From assembly GCA_964408785.1 (NCBI GenBank), contig CAYPAS010000002.1, positions 1 to 27,780 of the forward strand: a DNA stretch of 27,780 nt, in the 5' to 3' direction. Each line of letters begins with the position of its first letter. Position 1 is the stretch's first letter. Shown here piece by piece: positions 14,453 to 20,255 of this stretch. The notes beneath the pieces were generated by a model, which ran no database searches, was not told where the DNA came from, and saw only the letters and a program-made list of their open reading frames with translations. The position numbers and the translations under genes were made by a program. Source of the DNA: UBA12465 sp964408785 (GTDB lineage Bacteria; Patescibacteriota; Patescibacteriia; Patescibacteriales; UBA12465).

Positions 14453-14514
14453 GCGGGGTGTTAGGGGCGCTATTCGAACTTTTTTTAGTAAAAATACTTA
14501 TAATTAGTAAAATT
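14453..14514. repeat. Partial repeat element (tail module only)
   Basis: GCGGGGTGTTAGGGGCGC followed by TATTCGAACTTTTTTT and an AT-rich stretch ending TTAGTAAAATTA matches 15789-15848 of copy 2, roughly 85% by eye. The core and terminator hairpin are absent; instead the palindrome CGTGCTAGCACG (14436-14447) lies before it. It sits directly after the stop of the Nudix gene on the minus strand, in the same relative place as the full copies. Confidence 0.75.
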
Positions 14515-14517
14515 AAC

Positions 14518-14979
14518 TCAATTAAAATTCTTAACTCCTAAATATACAATATTATTTACACCACCTTTCATATCACTCTCTAACCGATTATGTAATTCTT
14601 CTGGATACCATTTATTGTTTTTTATTTCTTTCCAATCAACTTCGCGGACTGCCTGCAAAACTTGCTCATTTTTATCCAATTCCGGATCAGTTCCCAATGT
14701 CAAATTTCCACTGACTGGCAAACAAGAGACATAAAATTCTATACCACTATCATTACCATAAATAGTTTCACGAAGATATATGATCTTTTCAGCTCTAACT
14801 ATCAAATTTGTTTCCTCCTTCACCTCTCTTTCGACGGCTTGGAAAATGTTTTCCCCAGGTTCCATTCCGCCGCCAGGAAAAATTAAAATTTCTCCATTTT
14901 TTTTCTCTTTGTGTTCAACCATAATTAAACCATTATCAGTTTTAATCAAAGCCCTTACCCCAAGATTAATATAATTCAT
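14518..14979 (-). CDS. Nudix hydrolase
   Basis: The 153-residue protein carries a Nudix box at about residues 37-59: Gly37, five residues, Glu43, seven residues, then REVKEETNLI. Arg51, Glu52, Glu55 and Glu56, which bind the metal and the diphosphate, are all present; the usual Gly near the end of the box is Asn. The segment before it (ILIFPGGGMEPGE) is typical of MutT-like housecleaning enzymes that hydrolyse nucleoside diphosphate linkages. The substrate cannot be predicted. Its start overlaps the end of the kinase-like fragment gene by 4 bp, so the two are translated together. Confidence 0.92.
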   Translation of the reverse strand: MNYINLGVRALIKTDNGLIMVEHKEKKNGEILIFPGGGMEPGENIFQAVEREVKEETNLIVRAEKIIYLRETIYGNDSGIEFYVSCLPVSGNLTLGTDPELDKNEQVLQAVREVDWKEIKNNKWYPEELHNRLESDMKGGVNNIVYLGVKNFN

Positions 14980-15293
14980 ATATTCTTTAAAATTTCCGCA
15001 CTAATATAATTTTTTATATCATCGACTGATGTGATATCTGTGTTAAATTTTTTATCGACTTTTTTATAATTATTTAATAAATACTCTAACTTACCATCCA
15101 TTTCATTGAATATTGCCTTGCTAAAAAATCTATTTTTTATTTTATCTGGATTTTCTCCAGCTGCTAATTGATTTTTATGTCTAGACAATCTTGTTTCATA
15201 GCTCGCGGTCAAAAACCAAATTTGATCATATTTTGTTATTTTATAATTAATCAAAGAAAAAATAAATACTCTAAAATATTTTTTTCTAATCAT
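14976..15293 (-). CDS. C-terminal part of a nucleotide-kinase-like protein, probably truncated
   Basis: The 105 residues contain YDQIWFLTASYETRLSRHKNQ, resembling the late beta strand and lid arginines of P-loop nucleotide kinases, then ENPDKIKNRFFSKAIFNEMDGKLEYLLNNYKKVD. No Walker A motif is present. The frame continues upstream of the ATG for about 22 codons with protein-like sequence (SSDIVLQISSPLRSEAYA) until a stop near 15365, which suggests that the N-terminal half has been lost. AAGGAG is present but points at an out-of-frame ATG giving only two codons. It overlaps the Nudix gene by 4 bp. It may be a decayed gene or an unusual short protein; the kinase link is moderate. Confidence 0.55.
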   Translation of the reverse strand: MIRKKYFRVFIFSLINYKITKYDQIWFLTASYETRLSRHKNQLAAGENPDKIKNRFFSKAIFNEMDGKLEYLLNNYKKVDKKFNTDITSVDDIKNYISAEILKNI

Positions 15294-15503
15294 GGCATAA
15301 GCCTCACTCCTTAACGGCGATGATATCTGTAAAACTATATCTGAAGAAAATTTATCTATTTTTTATAACTATTTTTCTATAATTTTAAACAAATATAATT
15401 AAATCAACCATCCGATTAATACAAAATTTTTCAAATACTGGCCTTCAAATGGTTATTACCGATAGAAAATAATCGCGAACCCCTAAACACTAAATTTGCC
15501 GTG

Positions 15504-15848
15504 TTCGAACTTTCAAAAACCCCATAAATAAAGAAAAAGTGGGCTTTTAGACTCACTTCATTTCTATCTGTGGAGAGGCGGGGATTTATCGCGCTCGCTT
15601 TTCGCCGGAAAGCGAAAATCTCGCTTGTCCAGGGTTGGCGTCCGAAGCTCCCCCAGAGCTTCGTCCGACACTCGCTTCGTCCTTCGGTCTTCCGACCTCA
15701 GTCCTCGCTCGTTTCCAACCTGTTCGAATCCCTCTCGTCTTTCAAACAAGTACAATAAAACACCCTTTCAGGGTGTTTTATTGTACTCGCGGGGTGTTGG
15801 GGACGCTATTCGAACTTTTTTGATAAATATTTAATATTAGTAAAATTA
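15504..15848. repeat. GC-rich structured repeat element, copy 2
   Basis: This occupies most of the gap 15294-15909. Left module: TTCGAACTTTCAAAAA (15504 on), shared with copy 3. The body starts GTGGAGAGGCGGGGATT, has hairpin TCGCTTT/AAAGCGA (15595-15601 with 15609-15615), the 169-bp core (15624-15792) nearly identical to copy 1, hairpin CGAAGCTC/GAGCTTCG, the CAGGGTTGG/CCAACCTG pair, and GTTCGAATCCC. The terminator-like hairpin is 15749-15787. The tail 15789-15848 matches the partial copy at 14453-14514 and repeats TTCGAACTTT, so the element is bounded by direct repeats of that string. Nothing gene-like is seen in 15366-15503. Encoded frames are spurious. Confidence 0.85.
15749..15787 (-). 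terminator. Long hairpin of repeat copy 2, terminator-like
   Basis: An 18-bp stem pairs 15749-15766 with 15770-15787 around a 3-nt loop; the inner ACACCC/GGGTGT is followed by TTTATT on the minus strand. It lies downstream of the DUF5680-like gene. Confidence 0.6.
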
Positions 15849-15909
15849 TTTCTAAAAGATTATTCCAACCGGCCCTTATTTATACAAATAAAATTCCGAA
15901 TGCGAATAA

Positions 15910-16362
15910 TTATTTAACTAATCCGCCGTGATATTTTGATTCATACATCTTTTTATTTTTATAATAAACGCACTCTTCTCCACAAAAATTATCAATATCG
16001 CCTTTCGTCTTATTTTTATAAATATAGCTACCTAATTGATATTCGTTCGGTCCACGAAAAGGATTATTAATATTAACCTTTTTTAGACATTTTTTAAGAA
16101 AGCTATAAATTTCTTTTTTTGATATTATAGCGCTTAAACATCGCCCAGAATAATTCATAACCCAAAACGGTTTGTTACCCAAAAAGACTACCTCTTCGCC
16201 AATAAACGGATCAAAACCATAATATCTATCACGATAATAAAAAAATCCAAATTTATAACCCAACTCTTTCGCGCCGTCAGTTAAAATATTTTCCCCTTTC
16301 TCACCACTTAGGGCATAGGTATTTTTCTTGGCTTTAATTAAAAATCTTTTAAAATCTTTCAT
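15910..16362 (-). CDS. DUF5680-like protein
   Basis: The 150-residue soluble protein starts FKRFLIKAKKNTYALSGEKG, then has ELGYKFGFFYYRDRYYGFDPFIGEEVVFLGNKPFWVMNYSG. The order of a FL.xA.xxTYA start, a Y-x-D/R-x-Y-G-x-x-x-F-x-G-E-E-V-V strand pair and W-V-M-N-Y is the signature I associate with DUF5680, a family of unknown function. The later part is Lys/Asn-rich with two cysteines (DNFCGEECVYY). It has its own transcription unit: a terminator at 16403-16430 separates it from the radical SAM genes upstream, and repeat copy 2 follows its stop. Family assignment is moderate; coding is firm. Confidence 0.8.
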   Translation of the reverse strand: MKDFKRFLIKAKKNTYALSGEKGENILTDGAKELGYKFGFFYYRDRYYGFDPFIGEEVVFLGNKPFWVMNYSGRCLSAIISKKEIYSFLKKCLKKVNINNPFRGPNEYQLGSYIYKNKTKGDIDNFCGEECVYYKNKKMYESKYHGGLVK

Positions 16363-16402
16363 AATAATAAAATAGCAAATATAAACGATTTAGTAAATAA
16401 AA

Positions 16403-16430
16403 ACCGCCATTATAGTTAAATAATGACGGT
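16403..16430 (-). terminator. Intrinsic terminator after the radical SAM genes
   Basis: ACCGCCATTAT (16403-16413) pairs with ATAATGACGGT (16420-16430). The single mismatch is a G-U wobble on the minus strand, where the stem is followed by TTTTTATTT, so the minus strand is the working one. Confidence 0.75.
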
Positions 16431-16444
16431 ATAATATACATATT

Positions 16445-17233
16445 TTAGTGCTTATAAAACCCCTTAACAGGAATCTTATAAATTCGACTTAATTTTCTAG
16501 CTTCCGCCTCAATTTCATTCCAATTTATGTCCTTAAAAACCGGAACGGTAATATCAGCTTTGGCATAGGCTAAATTAATCTTATCAGAGTTAAATTTACC
16601 ATAATTTAGAGATTCGAACATTATAAAATCAATTTTCCCTTGCAAAGCCGGAATAATAGATTTTAAATCAGTTAATCCTGGTAAAATTGGGCCCACAAAG
16701 GCATAAGTTTTTAGACCGCTACTTTTCAAGATGACCAAGGTATTCAATCTTTTAATCGGAACAGATGCTCCTGGTTCAAAAATTTTGGAAATTTTCTCAT
16801 CCAGAGAGGTAATTGTAAGGCCAACTTCGCAATCAGAAATATTTTTCAGCAAATCAACATCCCTGGTAACTAATTCTGATTTTGTAAGAATTGATACGGG
16901 AAAGTTGTATTTAGCCAAAACTTCTAAAATTTTCCTAGTTATCTGAAACTTTTTCTCGGCTGGTTGATAGACATCTGTTACGCTACCCAAAAGAATTGAA
17001 CCTTTTCTTTTATTTCTTTTAACAAGCTCATCGTCTAAAGTATCAGCGGCGTTAATTTTTACATCGAGAAATTCTCCCCAATCCTCAGGGTGATTAGCAA
17101 AACGCTTCATAAAACAAGCGTAACAATAAACACATTTATGAAGACAGCCGACATAAGGATTAATACAATAATCAACCTCAGGCAATTTACTAGAAGTTAA
17201 AGTGGTTTTACAATTTATTTCCTTGATATTCAT
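16445..17233 (-). CDS. Radical SAM protein, SplB/Rv2578c-like
   Basis: The 262-residue protein has the radical SAM cluster motif CLHKCVYCYACF (Cys30, Cys34, Cys37, CxxxCxxC), preceded by DYCINPYVGC as in the COG1533 (SplB-like) group. Later come SILLGSVTDVYQPAEKKFQITRKILEVL, FPVSILTKSELVTRDVDLL and VGLTITSLDEKISKIFEPGA, the usual barrel strands of that family, which also shares this length. Such proteins bind a [4Fe-4S] cluster and cleave S-adenosylmethionine to a 5'-deoxyadenosyl radical; the substrate of this subgroup is not known to me. Its ATG overlaps the stop of the upstream radical SAM gene (ATGA), so the two are translationally coupled. All key cysteines are present. Confidence 0.9.
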   Translation of the reverse strand: MNIKEINCKTTLTSSKLPEVDYCINPYVGCLHKCVYCYACFMKRFANHPEDWGEFLDVKINAADTLDDELVKRNKRKGSILLGSVTDVYQPAEKKFQITRKILEVLAKYNFPVSILTKSELVTRDVDLLKNISDCEVGLTITSLDEKISKIFEPGASVPIKRLNTLVILKSSGLKTYAFVGPILPGLTDLKSIIPALQGKIDFIMFESLNYGKFNSDKINLAYAKADITVPVFKDINWNEIEAEARKLSRIYKIPVKGFYKH

Positions 17234-17736
17234 ATTGCCCCATGACTTTTTAAATAATTAAGGATACGACAATAAGATTGTCTTTCGCTATAGCCTAAAT
17301 CAACCTGCGCCCTATCTAGAATAACATCAAAATCGTCCTCCGGCAACTTTCCCAAATAAAAGCCAGGCAATGGGCTACTGTTTCTATCTAACGCCCAACC
17401 GCAAGCCGTGACCATCCCGCTTGGCAATATTCCAATCGATTTGATAGCTGCATGACATTGATATTCCCCTCTAAGAATCCTGAGTGAATGTTGAAAAACA
17501 ATTTCTGTCTCTCCGCCCCTAAGAGAATCTAAAAAATCCATTAATTCTAAAGTTTTTTCATCATCAATATATAAATCTGATAGTTTCAAACCTCTCCCGA
17601 CTGGATAGAAACGCAATATATTCCATTTCGGAACTTTATTGATACATAAAAATTCGTAGAGTCGTGTAAGATTGCCTTTATCGGCTGATAGCGGATATAA
17701 CGTAGTTACAGCTGAACAAAAAATATTTTTTTTCAA
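17230..17736 (-). CDS. Radical SAM enzyme, C-terminal part (out of frame with N-terminal part)
   Basis: This frame continues the radical SAM protein that begins at 18142; it joins it if one A is lost from the A8 run at 17733-17726. It contributes SAVTTLYPLSADKGNLTRLYEFL, KWNILRFYPVGRGL, and the SPASM-like cluster region CHAAIKSIGILPSGMVTACGWALD with two cysteines, plus later YC. On its own it could start only at TTG 17736, which lies in the slippery region and has no ribosome binding site. Together the two parts give 303 residues, a normal size for a radical SAM/SPASM maturase. The stop overlaps the next gene's ATG. Confidence 0.75.
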   Translation of the reverse strand: MKKNIFCSAVTTLYPLSADKGNLTRLYEFLCINKVPKWNILRFYPVGRGLKLSDLYIDDEKTLELMDFLDSLRGGETEIVFQHSLRILRGEYQCHAAIKSIGILPSGMVTACGWALDRNSSPLPGFYLGKLPEDDFDVILDRAQVDLGYSERQSYCRILNYLKSHGAI

Positions 17737-18142
17737 CCAAAGTTTTTAAAATATTAATTGCTGACAAATTAAAACCTTTTGGACGGAAACGGTTATGGTC
17801 TTTGGGAATATTGTCAATACTAATTTCAACTTTTCCGATCTTCTTTAATAGGGCTAATTTTCTTTCACTAAAATCGACGCCGGTCATACTAACGTCAATA
17901 TAGTCTTTTGACATAATTTCAGTGGCTCTTTCTACAATAGCAAAGTCCTCTGGATTATAGAGAGGATCACCGCCGGAGAAATCAATTTTCATTTTATGAG
18001 CTGCTAAAATTTCTAGAATCCTAATTTTTTCAGAAAAATTTAGACTCTTTCCTCTGTTAACTTGGTTGACTTTTATTGCTGACATACAGCAAAAAGAACA
18101 ATCCCAAGGACATACTTTTGTTAAATTCCAAATTGCATACAT
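17678..18142 (-). CDS. Radical SAM enzyme, N-terminal part
   Basis: The 154-residue frame has MYAIWNLTKVCPWDCSFCC (Cys11, Cys15, Cys18: the CxxxCxxC that holds the [4Fe-4S] cluster), KIDFSGGDPLYNPEDF with the SAM-binding GGDP, and VEISIDNIPKDHNRFR. It matches the front two-thirds of a PqqE/MoaA-type barrel. After an A8 run (17733-17726) the frame leaves the family pattern and soon stops, while the rest lies in the next frame. AAGGAGGT sits 5 bp before the ATG, the strongest ribosome binding site in the window. Either the gene is broken, or slippage on the A8 run makes full-length enzyme, or the base count is a sequencing error. Confidence 0.85.
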   Translation of the reverse strand: MYAIWNLTKVCPWDCSFCCMSAIKVNQVNRGKSLNFSEKIRILEILAAHKMKIDFSGGDPLYNPEDFAIVERATEIMSKDYIDVSMTGVDFSERKLALLKKIGKVEISIDNIPKDHNRFRPKGFNLSAINILKTLVEKKYFLFSCNYVISAISR

Positions 18143-18189
18143 GATAACCTCCTTTTTTTATTTTTGTTATTTTTATTTTAAAGAACTAA

Positions 18190-18220
18190 ATTATAATACC
18201 ATTATTTTACCATTTGTCAA
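18190..18220 (-). promoter_or_regulatory. Promoter of the radical SAM genes
   Basis: TTGACA (18220-18215) with TATTAT (18198-18193) at a 16-bp spacing, or TATAAT (18195-18190) at 19 bp, on the minus strand. It lies between repeat copy 3 and the radical SAM start. Confidence 0.5.
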
Positions 18221-18234
18221 AATATATTCTTGGT

Positions 18235-18535
18235 CCGAACTTTCAAAAATGCCGATAAAAAAAGGACGAAATGAGCTTTTAAACTCGCTTCGTCCCGTTC
18301 TGCGGAGAGAGCGGGATTCACCACCCGGGCCGTCCGGCGCACAAGTGCGCATCGTCCGGCCTTTCGAATCCCGAACGTGCGCCAAGCAGTTGGCGCACTC
18401 CTCTCTCCGCACGCAAAAAACCGCCTTTCGGCGGTTTGCGTGCGGGCTACCTCGGGCTGGAACCGTGGTTTTGGCAAGCCCTGTAAAGCTTTTCGGTGAT
18501 TTTTTAAGGTTTTAATAAATAAGATCCTCGTGCAC
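18235..18535. repeat. GC-rich structured repeat element, copy 3
   Basis: This fills most of the 463-bp gap 18143-18605, which has no convincing gene. The left module CCGAACTTTCAAAAA and the tail (18442-18535) match copies 2 and 1 respectively. The body differs but keeps the plan: TGCGGAGAGAG (18301-18311) pairs perfectly with CTCTCTCCGCA (18401-18411); CGGGATTC (18312-18319) with GAATCCCG (18366-18373); GTGCGCCAA (18377-18385) with TTGGCGCAC (18390-18398) around GCAG; and CGTCCGGC occurs twice (18331, 18354). The result is a branched, tRNA-like fold. A terminator hairpin follows at 18408-18444. Confidence 0.85.
18408..18444 (-). terminator. Intrinsic terminator of the 11-gene operon, inside repeat copy 3
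   Basis: On the minus strand CCGCC-GAAA-GGCGG is followed by TTTTTT, a classic terminator with a GNRA loop (18434-18421, T-tract 18420-18415). The outer arms CGCACGC (18408-18414) and GCGTGCG (18438-18444) also pair. The arm at 18408-18411 overlaps the closing stem of copy 3, so the two folds exclude each other. Confidence 0.8.
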
Positions 18536-18605
18536 CGTGGTTTTCTTTAAAAAGTGACAAAAATGACACAGGAATTGATATAAAAGTTACAAATAGGTGT
18601 AATCT

Positions 18606-19154
18606 TTATTCATCAGCAACAAATTCCAATATTTCTCTGGTTGTCCTAATTTGCTTACCATTTGGCAATTTTATGACAGTTTCTATTTTCTCCGTTACTT
18701 CTTCTGGAGCTTGTTGATTATCCTCAACTCTTATCTCTCCCGTTGATCCATCGATAACAATATGTGCTTTGCTTCCAGAGCCATCTCTTTTACCAACAAG
18801 AATATGTTGATCTTCTCCTTGAATTCTGGATTCAATAAAAAATTGATCATCACTTATTCTTTTTTTGATAGTCTTTTCAGCTAAATACTGTTGAAAAATA
18901 TTAATATATTTCTCCATTCTTTTCCATGCATTGTCAGTTGGAAATCCAGAATTATCAGACCACCAAGTATCAGGTGTTGCATTAGATGTAATTTTTCTTA
19001 ATCTAAGACCAGGGAGCGATTTTTTATCTAAAACTGAATTCAAATATTTAATAATTGTATCTCTAATTTCTAAAGCTTCTCGAGTCAACAAAAGATTCTC
19101 TTTTAAAGCAGCTTCGTTACCCCAAATTAATTTTGATATTTCTTTATCGTCCAT
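18606..19154 (-). CDS. Hypothetical protein, last gene of the operon
   Basis: The 182-residue soluble protein begins with a helical region (ISKLIWGNEAALKENLLLTREALEIRDTIIKYLN), then LRLRKITSNATPDTWWSDN, a second helical stretch (AWKRMEKYINIFQQYLAEKTIKK), and a beta-rich end (DQFFIESRIQGEDQHILVGKRDG, KAHIVIDGSTGEIRV, ETVIKLPNGKQIRTTREILEF). No family is recognised. It starts 4 bp after the peptidase gene, so it belongs to the same transcript, and the operon terminator lies about 160 bp beyond its stop in repeat copy 3. Confidence 0.75.
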   Translation of the reverse strand: MDDKEISKLIWGNEAALKENLLLTREALEIRDTIIKYLNSVLDKKSLPGLRLRKITSNATPDTWWSDNSGFPTDNAWKRMEKYINIFQQYLAEKTIKKRISDDQFFIESRIQGEDQHILVGKRDGSGSKAHIVIDGSTGEIRVEDNQQAPEEVTEKIETVIKLPNGKQIRTTREILEFVADE

Positions 19155-19158
19155 AAAA

Positions 19159-19767
19159 TTATAAATCTCTATTAATATAATAAAACACAGAGTCGTCTAT
19201 AATAAAAGCTTGATTATCTTCTAATTCAATAATAGGGTATCCAGTTCTTTTTTTAAACTCATCTAACTGTGGCTTTAATTCTTTTCTGTAATGAGGGTAA
19301 ATTATATAATCAGTTAAACAGAGGCCCTTTAAGTCTGTGAGTCCGATATCATTAGGGTCTTCGTCCCCAGCAATAGATATATCAGGTCCTGCCAAAATAC
19401 TGCCAGCACTAACACCAACATACGTGCTATTTTCTTTTTTAGCAAAGTCCACTATAAATTTATCGAGTCCAGTTTTTCTTACTCTATCTAAATAATCAAA
19501 AGTGTTGCCACCGCAAACGAAAATAACATCATATTCTTTGTTGGTAGTAAATTTTTCATTGTCCAATTTAAAAATATCAATGTCTTGAGCGCCTGTATTT
19601 TTAATTTCTTTCAAAGTTTTATCAAGATAAAAAGCATCTTGTTCTGAGTCTTGAATAGAAGCAACCAAAAAAGATAAATCTTTAGGCTCTTTTGGCAAAA
19701 AGCTTGTTTCGAAATGCCTTGAAATATCTTTATTTTCCAAACCCGTTGATGTTAAAAATAGTTTCAT
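19159..19767 (-). CDS. Peptidase E-like (S51) serine peptidase
   Basis: The 202-residue protein has the class-I amidotransferase-like fold motifs of family S51. KLFLTSTGL opens it, YDVIFVCGGNTFDYLDRVR (about 79-97) is the family's GGNT strand, and STYVGVSAGSILAGPDI holds the nucleophile Ser120 in the G-x-S-A-G-S elbow. YIIYPHYRKEL has His159. The closing IIELEDNQAFIIDD carries the usual E/D-D-x-x-A-x-x-x strand. Known members are aspartyl dipeptidases or cyanophycinases; the substrate here is open. Length is normal. It is embedded in the operon, with 10 bp to the gene before and 4 bp to the gene after. Confidence 0.9.
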   Translation of the reverse strand: MKLFLTSTGLENKDISRHFETSFLPKEPKDLSFLVASIQDSEQDAFYLDKTLKEIKNTGAQDIDIFKLDNEKFTTNKEYDVIFVCGGNTFDYLDRVRKTGLDKFIVDFAKKENSTYVGVSAGSILAGPDISIAGDEDPNDIGLTDLKGLCLTDYIIYPHYRKELKPQLDEFKKRTGYPIIELEDNQAFIIDDSVFYYINRDL

Positions 19768-19777
19768 ATTTTAAAAA

Positions 19778-20251
19778 TTAATTGTCCTGTTCAAATCTCT
19801 TTAATATCTGCAAATAATCATCTTGCAAATCACTATTAATTTTAGGATGATTTAATGAGGATATCTTGCCATTATTCTTAACGATATTGGCTATTTCGTC
19901 CATATAAAAGCCATCTAGAGTGGCAATAAATAAGTAAGATGGATTCCAAGACTGGCTCATTCTATTGGCAGCCTTAAGAGTGTACTCAGCGCTTAAAGAT
20001 CTTTGATACTTTACCTCAATTAATTTAACTTGCCTTGTATCTCTATCTATAACAGCAAAATCAGGCGCAGTTCTGAGCGTTTCTATCATTGGATTGCTTT
20101 CGTTAAATCCTTGCTGGATCATTTCAGGAATAACTTTTTCATAACCAAATTCCAAAACGGTAAAATTACCAGATTCCCTAAACATTTGTGAAAATATTGT
20201 TTCGGCAATTTTACCTTTAACAAGTTGTCTGGTGAAGTTTACATTACTCAT
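19778..20251 (-). CDS. PD-(D/E)XK-like nuclease-fold protein
   Basis: The 157-residue protein starts with a helix containing KGKIAETIFSQMF (Glu17), then LEFGYEKVIPEM. The core motif TAPDFAVIDRDTRQVKLIEVKYQ follows, with Asp64 and Glu79-x-Lys81 separated by a hairpin, the arrangement of PD-(D/E)XK active sites. A later strand (PSYLFIATLDG) suits the fold. All three catalytic residues are present, so nuclease activity is plausible; a DNA-binding domain is not seen. It is the first of three unrelated-looking proteins of this fold in the operon. The gap to the next gene is 10 bp. Confidence 0.8.
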   Translation of the reverse strand: MSNVNFTRQLVKGKIAETIFSQMFRESGNFTVLEFGYEKVIPEMIQQGFNESNPMIETLRTAPDFAVIDRDTRQVKLIEVKYQRSLSAEYTLKAANRMSQSWNPSYLFIATLDGFYMDEIANIVKNNGKISSLNHPKINSDLQDDYLQILKRFEQDN

Positions 20252-20255
20252 AAAT

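Noticed and set aside
15564..15834. Four overlapping open frames on both strands in repeat copy 2
   Set aside because: Frames open on both strands over the same repeat, with peptides related to those in copy 1; repeat composition explains them.
18066..18515. Open frame of 149 codons across repeat copy 3
   Set aside because: It begins antisense to the radical SAM gene and runs through the repeat; no protein-like features.
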